A stretch of 64,000 nt of DNA from Lindgomyces ingoldianus. Its lineage: Eukaryota; Ascomycota; Dothideomycetes; Pleosporales; Lindgomycetaceae. How positions within the stretch are numbered: the stretch's first letter is position 1; every line of letters starts with the position of its first letter. This document shows, piece by piece, positions 21,301-34,034 of this stretch. The stretch spans positions 517,646 to 581,645 of the forward strand of contig NW_022985191.1 in assembly GCF_010093535.1 (NCBI RefSeq), written 5' to 3'. The notes beneath the pieces were generated by a model. That model was not told where the DNA came from and ran no database searches. It saw nothing but the letters and a program-made list of their open reading frames with translations. Both the position numbers and the translations under genes were made by a program.

Positions 21301-23527
21301 ATGCTCACCTGTACACAAATCTAGGAAGCCTACTAAAGGATATCGGCCAGTTGGATGTTGCCATTCAAATGTATGAGCAAGCTGTAGCCTGCGATGGAAA
21401 TTTCGACATAGCTCTTGCCAATCTCGCGAACGCAGTCAAGGATAAAGGTCGCATCAGTGACGCTATTCTGTACTACAAGAGAGCTGTTAGTGCGAGTCCG
21501 GATTTCGCTGAAGCTGTATGTGGTCTTGCGAATGCCTTGAACTCGGTCTGCGGCTGGAATGGAAGAGGGGGAATTGCTAATGACGGTGGCTCTCGGGATC
21601 GCTGGCATGTAGATGAGAAGGGCCTTCTACTTGATGCTAGAGTTCAGGCCGCTTCCAGCTTTGGGTGGATTAAACGTGTTGTTGATCTTGTAGAAAAGCA
21701 ACTCGGAGATGGCGAAGATTGGGGCCGTGGGATCATGGACGACCGTTTCATACAGGACATAGTTCGACCCCTCGCGCTAGATGAAGCGGACCCACACAAC
21801 ATCAATGAGAAGCAGGAGAAAATGAGGCGAACGCTAGTCAAATGGCAGGGTCAGAAGTGGGAGGGTGCCCGGATCGTCCGCCTTGTTGAACGCGCCATCC
21901 GGAGGATCACATGGCAGTGGTACCAGGATAAGTACGTCAAACGTCAGCCACGCTCATCAGGGAGCTACAGGAGACCTCGCCTCCCCTCCGCCTTAACGGT
22001 TCCGGCAGCGCCAACGGTTCTTCCATTCCACACTTTCACTTGTCCCATGTCCGCGAAGCAGATCCGTCTCATCTCTCAACGAAACGGCCTCCGGATATCG
22101 TGTTCTACCCTCAGGGCACCTTGGCTGCCTACGAATGTCTTCGCTCCTCCTTCACCTCCGAATCCACATCTCAAGGTCGGATACGTATCATCGGACTTCA
22201 ACAACCATCCACTTGCACATCTAATGCAGTCAGTATTCGGTCTCCATAATCCATCTCGCGTCAAAGCTTACTGCTATGCTACCACGGCCAGTGATGGGTC
22301 TATTCATCGCCAGCAGATTGAGAGGGAAGCCCCCGTCTTCTACGACGCCTCCAATTGGCAGCCAGAGCGCCTTGTCCATCAAATCATTCATGACGGTATC
22401 CACATCCTGATCAACCTCAACGGGTACACTCGTGGTGCAAGAAATGAAGTGTTCGCCGCACGCCCAGCCCCCATACAGATGTCATTCATGGGATTCGCCG
22501 GTACCCTTGGTGCCGAGTGGTGCGACTACCTGCTCGCAGATACAACAGCGGTTCCAAGAGAGACCCTCCGAGGGTGGCGCCGCAACATCGATATGGAGGA
22601 TCTGCTGGAGGATCAAAATAGCGGAGGGGATGACGACAATTGGGTCTATGGGGAGAATATCATCTATTGCCGCGATACATTCTTCTGTTGTGACCACCGA
22701 CAAAGCGCGCCAGACGCTCAAGAACGCCAGCTCACTTGGGAAGATGAACAGCAGAGGAGGTGGCGTATGCGGAAAGAGATATTTCCTAACCTACCAGATG
22801 ACGCGATCATCCTCGGTAATTTCAACCAGTTATACAAGGTAAGAATTGCAACACCTGTAGCAATTTTTTTATTCTAACATGGTGTCAGATCGAGCCAACA
22901 ACATTCCGCACCTGGTTGCGCATTCTCGCCCAACTACCAAACGCCGTTCTTTGGCTGCTCCGTTTTCCCGATCTCGGGGAAACAAATCTTAAACAGACTG
23001 CCAATGCTTGGGCTGGACCTGAAGTCGCTTCTCGCGTCTTATTTACTGACGTCGCCCAAAAGCATCAACATATCGCACGCGCCCGTGTTTGTGATCTTTT
23101 CCTTGATACACCAGAATGCAATGCTCACACGACCGCTGCCGACGTCCTCTGGTCCGGAACACCCCTCCTCACCTTACCGAGATATCAGTATAAGATGTGT
23201 TCAAGAATGGCCGCTTCGATTCTCAAGGGTGCATTGCCGAAGTCGCCGGACGGCGCACAAGCTGCGAAGGATCTTATTGCTACTGGTGAGGAAGATTACG
23301 AAGAGAAGGCTGTACGTCTAGGGAAGGAGTGCGTATACACCGGCCACCGCGCTACCGGACGACTAAGTCAATTGAGGAAGCTATTGTACGAATCAAGGTG
23401 GACCAGCGCATTGTTCGATACGAGGAGGTGGGTCAGAGATCTAGAAGAAGCATATGAGATTGCATGGCGTAAATGGGAGAGGGGCGAGGGTGGAGACATC
23501 GAACTGAAACCGCAAAGGATGTTCTAA
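18317..23527 (+). CDS. O-GlcNAc transferase-type TPR glycosyltransferase
   Basis: Exons 18317-20166, 20219-22838 and 22889-23527 encode 1,702 residues; introns are 52 and 50 nt with canonical ends. The enzyme would move N-acetylglucosamine from UDP-GlcNAc to Ser/Thr of nuclear and cytosolic proteins. The first ~580 residues are low-complexity, rich in Pro/Gln/Ser/His. TPR units follow: YALGDYQKAQDWYKHILTLD continues through the first splice into HVEATSNLAATLLALQQ, and later come AHLYTNLGSLLKDIGQLD and NFDIALANLANAVKDKGR. The GT41 catalytic region starts near residue 1266: VGYVSSDFNNHPLAHLMQS, GIHILINLNGYTRGARNEVF, QMSFMGFAGTLGAEWCDY, then across the last splice NFNQLYKIEPTTFRTWLRIL and CNAHTTAADVLWSGTPLLTL. 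The conserved histidines and the Lys of AQKHQHIA are present. ATG 18323 is a possible alternative start. Confidence 0.92.
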
Positions 23528-26500
23528 GCAGTTTCTTATTCTTTAGTGCAATGCACGATGCATGAGGGGTTGTTGCTGGTTAAAGCTATTGGGATAGAGT
23601 TGTCCTTTTCTTCGACACCGAATGTGTGGATCTGCCATTCATATCATGCGGTTTTGGATGTCTATACTTGGAAAAAAAAATGAGGGGAGTGCATTTTTGA
23701 GCCTTTGTTTAGCCTTCATCGGGCGACGGGTTCTTCAGGTCCCACTCTTGGATTTGGTTGGATTTCATTTGCATCCTGCACATTACTGTTGCCTGCCATT
23801 TCCCTGGCGTTTTCGAGACGATATATGCCTTCGTTCATCGAAGGATATTTGGGTGGAACAAGCATCCCTTGGCGTCTTTTGGCGTAGACTTCTTGTTGGC
23901 CTGTCTTTATCATTGCCCTAAGGCATATTTCTTGCCTTGTTCTTCGCTGTGCATTTCTTGTGGAGTTTCATATCTCGCATGCAGCTACTTGGAGGATAAT
24001 CTTGATACGCAACAAACATTGAAGCATACGCCACCCCGAGCGAATGAGTCTCGGATGGGTGACAAGGCGCTTGGGAATATAAGGTTTTTTTCTCCCTCCT
24101 TTCCAAATTTCGGTACCATTGGCTGCTGTACTTATATCTCCTCGGCGTTCCCATGTCGGTGCTTGACGTCCACAAGTTCCTGAACTATTTACCTCCCCAA
24201 TGCATCAGCTTAGGGAAAGAAGAATGGGCTTATCGTGATGGTTGCGGATCATTCGGGCTCCTATGTTCTCCCCGACAGGTAATTACTATTCTGCTATTGG
24301 ATGGGAAGGCTTCACTACAATTTGGATGTAAAAAATTTGGGTTAATTCGATTAAGAAGACCACAGTCTATCAATAGGTTTAGGCTACCTCAAGCATTCAA
24401 AAACTGCAATCCTTCAAATAACTGGTGGTGTTGTTAGGAATGTCTTAATTCTACTCGATCCGACTTCCGTGCTGCATTAGGAAAGTGGTAAGTGCATCGC
24501 AGCGAGGCAGAGATAAATGATCATTTCCAATGAACAGGGCGAGTTAGTACACTCGGACGAAGATTTTCTCAGCCCTTGAAGATGCAGCTGGAGCTGTACA
24601 GAACAACTTACAGCCCTTTGAGGTATATTGCGAAGTTGTAGTCAGCAATAAGAGTAGGATGTAAATAACTCCGCATGAAGCATGAGCTTCTTCAGGACAC
24701 CTTCATAGAGCTGAGTGGTTGAAGCAAAGGCAATACGCTTCGCGGGGGCCAATTGCTTCTTTTTAGCGGCCTTTAAACTTCTAGACAGGTTTATGTGTGG
24801 TTAGCTGGGGTGGACGTCAATGCGGAGGGAGATAGATGTCTCCATCAATTGTGTGTCGGGGCTAACTATGAAGACGACGGCGAAGATGTGCGTTGAAAAG
24901 AAATATGTGGAGCGCAGCACGACACTGATATTAAGGAGATTTTAGTGCTTGAGTATTGCGATTGGGTTCCCTCTTTTGCACTGGAACCGTCACACCATGC
25001 GACACAATTCACCGTGACTAAAGAAGCTGCCAAAAATGTGGTAGAGGCGAGTTCATATAAAGAAGTCTTAGAACAATGATCAATATCTCCCATTAGATTC
25101 CTTGCGAACATCCGCCTTCTAGAACTATAAATAGAGGCCTACTCCTACTACCTGAGCCACGAAGGTTGCAGTCAGGTCTTTTAGTGACGCGATAGAGCGC
25201 TCACGAGGTACACAATCTATAATGTAATTACTATTCAACACACCACACCTATGGCATGATTTCTAGTCCGAAGTTACCTGCCTCCGCATCTATCAACCTC
25301 CGGCCCCCTTCACCACATCACCGGTCCGCTGCTTCCTCATTGGCCCCCCATCGTATTTAGCTCCCTGGGGTTCCCGCGATGTCAGACTTGAATGCTCTTC
25401 GTTTAGTAGATCGTGATAAGACGACGGAGAGACAAGGACAGAGCTTCTAGATAGAAAATATAAGTTTGTGAGTCAACAATCCTGTTGCTTTCTTACACGC
25501 AAGGAAATTGCTGTTACCGGGTTCGGACATGCGAGCAACGAATATCGCAGCATTTTTCATATTCGGCACGGAGGAAAGGACAATGGTTGGAAAGCTGGTG
25601 TGGACAGGATGATGCCCGAAACGAAGTGGTGAAAACAGGCTGTCGAATTTTATGAAAGAAAAAGATGTATGGCCTTTGGTAAAATCGTTCTTGGTTTAAC
25701 GTGCGAATTTTCTATGAGCGTCCCATAGTGCTTCCAAAGGAATGGCTGTGTCGTCGTGTCGTCACTTCACGGTTTCTATTGTTGAAAGGGATACAGAGCA
25801 GATATACCAAAAGCCTAATTGCAGTCAAAATGTGAAACTCCATATAGTATGATGATGCCTACTGCAGGACGCTTACAGGGTGGATTAATTAACTGAAAGT
25901 GCTGCTGGGGTAAGGTAAACTTAAGAGAAAGCAAGAGAATGGCCAAATGCTAATATGTTCCGCCGTATTTACTAACATGGGACATGAACGGTAGCTACCA
26001 TGGAAGGTTGTGCCAATGCCTTGAGGCCTTCCACCATGGTCAGCGAAGCCGTGAAATGCAACGTCAACCCGGAGGGATCTTTCCAAAGCAGCTGGTGAGA
26101 CCGCACTTGCTTGAACGAGTCTTCCGCAGCACTCCTCGACCGTCTTCAAGTATGTGTCATCCACATATCTAGAATACTCTGAGGGATAACATCGTTCGTG
26201 TCTGGGGCAGCAGCTCGCGGCCGTTTTATGAGACTATGTTCTTGTGAGTGGAATTTTCATTAGTCAAGTAGGCGCCACCTGAACTGCTATATCGCGTTAT
26301 TGCACTCTGCACAGTACGGATATAGGTAGAGTTCATCTTTTTAATCGCTTACTACTTTTAGAGAGGCAGTTATAGAAACGCTACTTCTATCGTAAATTAG
26401 GTCCTTGTGGTGCTCCATTGCATGGGCTAACATAGAGGACAAAGAAGAGTGCAAGCACTTGTTTCTAAAGAGAATCTGTAAGAGACGAGGCTTCTCCCCC

Positions 26501-29500
26501 AGCCGAGGTGAAGGCGGGTTCTCATTCTGAACGGTAAGACCGAGAATACCATACAGCCCTGAATTGGGGAGGGAACTAGAGGAACGGCATGTCGCCTGCG
26601 AGAGTCGTAAACATTGAGCCGCATTCGCGCGAGCTACTGTCTCCACCCTCCTGGGTTCGGATCTGACGGCAAATAGAAAGCGGCCGAACTGACAACCCAA
26701 ACAGAATTATTGAGCTGAAAGTGATAAAGCTGAATAAGAATAGCCAGAGATGAGCCATGAATGGTTAACCGGGGAAGCCGAGTGGCATGTTTCCAGCTCT
26801 CCACACTCTGCTCATCGGGCGTAACGCTCAGAAGTCGGGAAAGTGGGAGCACAAATCATGACAGCGCTCGGCATCACAAGCCAGCATGTCAGTCTCAAAG
26901 AAGCAGAGATTGACGAAATGGCCATAGGCCTTGTAGATCTTGAACAAATTTTCCTTTGACAACAATAAACGACAAGTCTTGCAAGACGCTGGACCTCAAC
27001 GGCGGAAGCGCTACCTGCCCGTTGAGGGACTACCCATTACTCGCTGCATCACGCCCATCATCTGTTCAGACTCAGGGGAAGCAATAGGTCGCCGACTCGT
27101 GAGAGAAACCTGTTATCTCGTAACCTACCTATCGGAGCCTTGCTCACCGGTTTTGCGAGGTATGCCTTCCTCCTCTTGACCTACCCATGCATTCATCATG
27201 AGCACATGTGGAGAGGCGAGGAAATTGCCGCGGTCTCCCACGCACGCGCCCAAGCCCCAACTTCACCCTCTGAGACAGAGAAGTTCTCACCGAGACTTAA
27301 ACCCTCTGAGGCCTTGCACAACCCCAAGGCTCGCCTCATCCTCGTCGGATAACTGCATGTTCATCTATATATAGTTTCTTAGCGCAACCAATATCCCACA
27401 CCATCATCACTCGCCTCATTCCCTCCCGCGTACCCGTAGGCCCGCCGCGCCTAACAGGGCAACTGGTACAATTTGAGTGCTGTTGCGTGGGCTGCCTGTT
27501 CTCTCACGGGGGAACGGCCGCATGGGAGTCGGCGGACAGCCGGTCCCCGGAAAGATCGACCACGCACTCATTGTGATAAGCATCATGTCAGGTGTCGCGT
27601 GGTGTGCGGATAACCCGTATTGGTGGAGCTTGCAAAGAGACTGCTGGCGGGCATGGAGGTTTTGTTCAGGGACCAGGGTTTCAGGGCCCGGTAGTCGGGG
27701 TTTGGTACGTGAGGGGTGGATGTCGGAACCTCGTTGAGTACTTTGGGGGCTGGTTGTTTGGGAGTAGAATGTTGAGGTGAGCTTGCGCTGCATGCTGCTT
27801 AGAAAGGACAGTCGAAGAGGGATTTGAATAGGCGAGGCCGGCAAGCGAGCCAAGGTCTCGCTCAACAGCTCTTATTGATGTTTGATGCCATTGCTGTTGT
27901 GATGATTCAGTGAGATACATTCAGGACTGCAAATTTCTTCGTGTTCATGCAGCACGAAGTTGTCTCGACAAGGTGAAGACTTCGGTAATGCAAGTCGACG
28001 GGAACACTGATTTCAGTAGGATTCGCGTGCGACTTGCAATATACTTATATTGCTTCTAATTTATTTCCCCTGGTCCACTTCCCGTTTCTGTCTCGCTCGC
28101 GTCTTCGTGGTGGTGCTGGCCACGGCTTTGGGAGGATTCGCGCTGGAACAACGTGCGCGGCAACGACGTAAGTGGAACGGAGCAGTGTGTTTTGCATGAA
28201 TACGGAAATTGAGGCTTGAGGAGAACGGTGGGGGACCTGTGGCTGGGGTCAGCTATTATTGACATCAACACTTCCTCACAATCTCATAGCGCAATGCTGT
28301 ACCTCTCCAGCTGTGGTCTAAATGTGGAGACTTTCGACAGTCAACAGAGATGACGGTGTCTTGAAGCTCGAGTATTCCTGCCATAGTCATCTCATCATAC
28401 GGCATTGTGATGTACCATGTCTTGGAGACATGTTCTCGTCGCCAACTGCTTCTATTTATTATCCATGCGAGCAAGGAACATCAACTTTTAGTCCTGCGCT
28501 GATGACGTTGCGCCGCTTTGACTCCTAAGAACTACTGACCATGGCGTTGTGGCACAGGGAACCTGAATGGGCGGACTGCAACGTGCGTCGTGAAGACTCC
28601 TCGTCCCTGTCCACATAGCACCCTACAGCAGCGCCTGAAGCCGCCGCGTATGCCTTTTTACCGGGTGTAGGATTCGTGGAAAATTTCAAAGGCAATGCGC
28701 CAGACAGCGCTTGGAAAAATTCTTGACAGCGAACTGGCTTCTGTCATTTCATCTCCGTCGGCGACAGAATGGCGCGTTGGTCGATGATGGAGTTTGGATC
28801 TCGTCAGTGTCCGTGGCAGCGTCAGGGTTTCGACTTGCCAGGATGTCTTGCAGGTTGGACGACTTGACCAGCGGTGAAGGCCCAGCAATTTGGCCCGTAG
28901 AGTTTCAAGCAATTGCATGGCCGTTGAGTGCTCTGGGGTGGCCGGAAGGGGTGCGGTGTGCAAGCATCGTTGAGGTAGGGCCAAGTATGCTGCAGCATTT
29001 ACACGATCTAAATTGAGTCTGTCAGACAGAGCAGGTGCGTGGAGCGCTGGAGTGCCGAACCAGACTTGTTCTCGTTGACGGCGGGGTACGAAGGAGCAAG
29101 GTGATAGGCAGTTTGACTGCTGGACTGTTCGTGAACTCCACGAGGAGACAAGAAAATCACAGCATATACGACTCTCTTGGAGTTTTACTATCTTCTGTGA
29201 GATGCTCTGGCTCCCGATCCCGTTGTGGTCGAGATCATTACATATGCACCAAGAGCACTTGAACTCGGCCCTTGTGGATCAACCCGGCAGACAACCGTCC
29301 CAACTATGGTCCAGAATGAAGAGGATTCGGAGGGGTTCCTAGGGATAACCAGTCGTTCTAACTCCAGGATCTCAATGCCGTCAGCGAAACGTCACTCGCA
29401 GACAGCATAGCCCTGAAGCGCCGAGATGTAGTCGTCCGACCGCACAACATCTTCTACTTCGTCAACCGGCACATGGACACGCACATGGACACGAACTCGC

Positions 29501-32500
29501 TTCGACACACCAGATTCGTACCTGCCTTTGGCTTTTCGAAAGGCGCCTGGGAGTCTGTGAGTCTTCGGCACCATCGGCAAAGGGGCTAAGAGATTACCAG
29601 GGAGCGTCTCCAAGATCTCGATACAAACGGCGAATGTCAGTGCAGGCTCCTTACCGTGCACAGGTAAAGTGCCGAAACAAGCAATCGATCAATTCGAGGC
29701 CACGTTTTGGCGCGTAAAATGTCACTCCATGAGCTGTGCGAAACGGCTGTTCCGGTGAAGGGGGAAATGGGTCACGACATGCAATGTTCACCGTCCAAAA
29801 TATTCTGGGGAGAACGTTGTAACACATGCGCTCCACATGGGCTCCAAATCTTACGTTCTGAGCCCCAAGATCGAGCGAAATCTAGCCACGCCTACTCGCT
29901 GCTGCGGCGGTGCGATGCCAGTGTCGACTCGACCGCTAGCAGCCGCTTACCGTTCCCCTAAACAGTGAGGAGGCCCAACAGACGCTGCCAACTCACACGT
30001 CAGGAGCTGCCTTCCAATCGCCTGCATACCTAATGCGTGATCTGGTCAGAATGGCCAAAGGCTGGAAACATGAAGTATGCTGATGCTGCACACTATAGCC
30101 TTGTTCCCACCAACTGTTCGACGAGAATTCCGCCCAGCGGCACTAGGTGCTGAGTCAATTTTTCGCAGACAGGTTTAGTGGATACACACTGATCAAAAAG
30201 ATGTGAGGTGCCGTTTCCACCTGTCTCCTGAGGCACTCCTGTGATGAGTGCAGCAGGGCAGCTGATGAAGTCTAGTCCTCTGCCACGCGATCAGGACGGA
30301 GGCAACCCGCACGACTCAGGCAATTGCATGGAAAGTCAAACGGCATCTCAAGCACGCAAGGTACACAAGGTTTGCATGAAGAAACTCTGTTGAGAAGCTG
30401 TGCGGTTAGTCGTTGGCAATAGATGACGTTGAAATTGACAATGATTTTCATGGCGATATATCCAGATTCGGAACCCTTCATTGGAATTATTTGTCACACG
30501 GCTAGTCTTGTGCAAGTTAAGTCCCGAAGATCTAGAGAGAATAACGTTTTGGGAAGGAAAGATCCAATGTACCGGATGGTCAATACAGCTCAGGAAAGGG
30601 ATCCGGCCGACCGTTCAGCGGCCACATCCGTCAACACGGACTCGTCCTACGGAGCACTGCTGTGGTTCGACACCTGGCGCCTTGAATCGTATAAGTCATT
30701 TACAGATGAGTGATCAGTTGTGTGTGCCGTGAAAATTCGATAGCGATAGATGGACGAATTCGGTGACTTCGGCGAGGTCGACCCGCGTCTGCCTCTTTCA
30801 CAACCCTATCACATAGCTTGGCGGTCACCACGATTGTCGTGAGAGTCAGGCCAATGCGGAAGGCGTATCGTTCGGCATCGATGGACGCCAATCCCCGCGG
30901 AGCTTGATCAGCGAGCAGCGTGTCCCGAAGCCAGCTCGACCCTTGTCGTAACAAGAAGATCGGGCGATGGATTAGGGCCAGGGTAAAGCGAGCTGCTGAT
31001 ATTGAAATGTTGGCGGGGCGCAAAAGCAAGGCGCCATGGGATGAATGATGATTATCGCGCTGCAGGCCCAAATGCGATTGAGGCAGGGAGAGTTTGCAGC
31101 CCTCGCAGTTAGCCTGAAACGTCAAGGGACAGCATGCATCGTCACCAGAATGGTGGGGAATTGTGGTGGAGACGCATCGTGAGTGGACAGCTGTTGCTTT
31201 TGCTTTGTTTGATGGGAGGAGAGAAAGGGGCACTGGACTCCATTGGTGTGTGGCTCGCGGATCCGATTCGGCATCACTCCCAGATCCAACGGCCCTGATG
31301 CTGCATCTCGCTGCGTCTAGAAGGCGGAAAGTGTGAAGAGATACCCACTAAAGCAGCCGAATGGGTTCTGCGTCGAGTCAACAGCGCGCTTCAGCAGCGA
31401 CCGGTGTCTCGCCAGAGTTTGTCGCTCGTGGGCTCCGCGCCTTGCTTCTGCGCGCCCTGCTCTCTCCTCACCACGGCGGTCCTGCTAGACGGCTGGGGTT
31501 GGTGACGGCCCTGTACCGGTCGGGAGCGTAAGATGGCACCAGGAGCCGGGTGCCGCTGTCAGAGTCCTGAGCGCTGAGCTCGAAACAGGAGCCCGCAAAA
31601 CGAATTCACGGGATCGCGGGTAGCAGGAGCCACGACCGACTCCCTGTTACAGGAAGGACCAGAAGGGGCCCGCGGCGGGAATCGGGACGGCGCCAGAGCC
31701 TGTTTGCTAGTGCAGTTTGCGTGAAAGGTTGGCGGGTAGGTTGGCCGAAATGGATGCTTGATGCATTGGAGGCCGGGCGGCGCCATTGGTTCGGCGTCGG
31801 GTGACGATCACACGCTCGTTAATCTTGAAATCCCGCAGATCGTGCGCAGGGGTTCCATGTCGCTTTGTTTCTTGCGCAAGCAGCGGGCTGGTCTGCCCCG
31901 AATCACCATTGTCGAACCCCTCTGCTGGGAACACTGTGAGAGCCCATCCATGTGCGGCGCCGCAAACCGCTGGAAACCTTCACCCGTCAGCGTGCATCGT
32001 GAGTCCTAAGCAATATTACACGTTGGGGGGAAATGAAGGGATTGCATCCAATGCCAGTCCTGTCACTCCTGTGAGCAGTCTCGACTCTCGCTCACCCTCG
32101 TCCTCCGCTGGAAATTGCCGCCCATCCAGGATATGGCAAGTCCCGTCAGCTGCGACGAACGGCAAATCCAGGACGGAAAAACAAAGACGGCCTGTGGTCG
32201 TAAAATATGCGATTGTGGCAGCCCAGTTCGTGTTCGTCGTGACTTCATTGCGTCCACATCGCCGACCTCTCTTGTCGTGCTGCATACTGGTCCATGGACA
32301 GAACTCATGAGACGCCTGTGTGCACCACCACAACCGTTTTCGTTACCCTGCCCTCGGGACCCATGAGCCTCTTGCTGGCAACTCCTCGTCGACTCTCCCC
32401 TCGAGTCGGGTCCATGGCGGCCAGATAGAGTTTGCCCGCGTCCTTGACAACTCGCGCTTGCAAGGACTGTCCTGGAGAAGAGTTACCAATCTTGTCTCTG

Positions 32501-34018
32501 GAGCGGCCCCTTCCTCCCGTGCAAATCTTTTCTCTGTGCAGAATCTGCGTTATTCGAGGGCTGCCCTTGCAACGATAATCAAACTATGACAACCAATATT
32601 GACTGAGTTCAAGGTGCAGACCTATTTTGAGTATTGCAAACCACGGCAGCCTTGTTGGACGGGTATGTGCTGCGCATGTGCAAGGGATCTGGCACTGGGA
32701 CAGAGAGTGCAGCATCAATCAACATATCCTGAGCCTCTGGAGACTTCCGAAGTCCAGGTCTTGTGTTCGTCCAAGGATCTCCGGCCGGCTGCGACAATTG
32801 GAGCCTGTTGCACGAGTGTTGGAAGAAGAATGTGTCAATTGGCTCGAGCGACCCCGGAGGCATCCCACACACACAATTAAACATCATCCCGGAAGACTAA
32901 CTTATGCTCAGACATCAAAATGGCCACAACAGGAGCCACACCCTGGATCGTTGGAACCACCGTTAGTCCCAGAGTACGGGAAACTGCAGCATGGACTCCA
33001 CGACGGTGCTGGTGTGTGTTTTTGGCTCTCGTGTCGCGCTCCCAAGGCGGCGGCTGACATGCAGACAAGCACCCATCCAACCGACTGTCAGAATATCGAC
33101 CAGGATTCGGTGCTTTTAGCCACGGAAGCGTCGCACACGCTCCGCAGACAAAGCAACAAGCGTTGACTGTTCAAAATGACAAGTTTGCGCGCCGTCACAC
33201 AGGTTGCGGCGCCAGATTGACGGGCTCAGGGCTGCCCAACTCAGACGACCCCCCACACGCTCTCACAGGGACTGAGACCTCGACGACAGACAAGGGGACG
33301 AGGCACGACCATCTGTGATGGGCCTTGAGGCGCATGGCTATTTAACCTTGAGGTTAGTGACAAGTGTGCTGATTCGTAGCTATCAGGCGCTATTCAGTCG
33401 CTGAACCTGCATGAGGGTAAGTCACATTGACAGTGGAGGACGTCCAGCTTTTAGCTTTCTGGATCAGGATGAGCAGTCTTGTCCGGTCCTGAAGAGGGAT
33501 CGGGCACGGGTAACCGTTGGTCGGGAAGGCGACGATGAACAGGATGCAGCGGAGCCAGAGATTGTTTGGGCGAGGGATGAGTGGGCGAGGCTGCGTGATT
33601 GATCGAATCACGCATGCACGAGGTCATTTTGAGCAGGCTTGGCCGCGGGCTCATCGAACGGAGGATAGGAACCTGAGGATGGATCCAAAACAGGACAGGC
33701 CCTGGTTGGGATCCGGTAGTCTGCAGTGCGCTGACTCGGGACCGCAGACAGGCGGCGAGCCGTTCCTCGCTAGTTTAACGCTGCCCAGCAAGTTGGGAGC
33801 AGACTTGGCTGCATGCAGGAATGGTAGACGAGACCAGCCAGAGCATTGCGCTGTGGCGACACTTGCCAGTAGCTCGGAATCTGTGTGACCCCAGATCTCA
33901 GCCACAGCAGCAGCACGCCCAGGACCACTGCTCGGGGACCCCGCTGGCCATTTTGATATTGTCCGCGACTCGGCCGCATTTTGCCTGAATGCTGCATCTC
34001 CCGACGACGTGCTGTCGC

Positions 34019-34034
34019 GGGGGGGGGGGGGGGG
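34019..34034. repeat. 16-base G homopolymer
   Basis: Sixteen consecutive G residues in the flbD upstream region. Could be genuine or a sequencing or assembly length error. Confidence 0.9.

Noticed and set aside
25996..26040. Imperfect palindrome around two CCATGG sites
   Set aside because: The two arms differ by a 3-base gap and no other element feature is present; likely coincidental.
27416..27865. 149-codon minus-strand frame whose +1 frame near the end reads like a short exon (YGYAGGNE)
   Set aside because: An acceptor-like string precedes the short exon, but no upstream exon in a matching phase could be built, and no family was recognised.
30700..31233. 177-codon minus-strand open frame
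   Set aside because: No motif, no splice or promoter context, and overlapping frames on the other strand; not distinguishable from chance.
32627..33166. 179-codon plus-strand open frame
   Set aside because: No domain, alternative frames on both strands are equally open, and it starts at a non-ATG codon.
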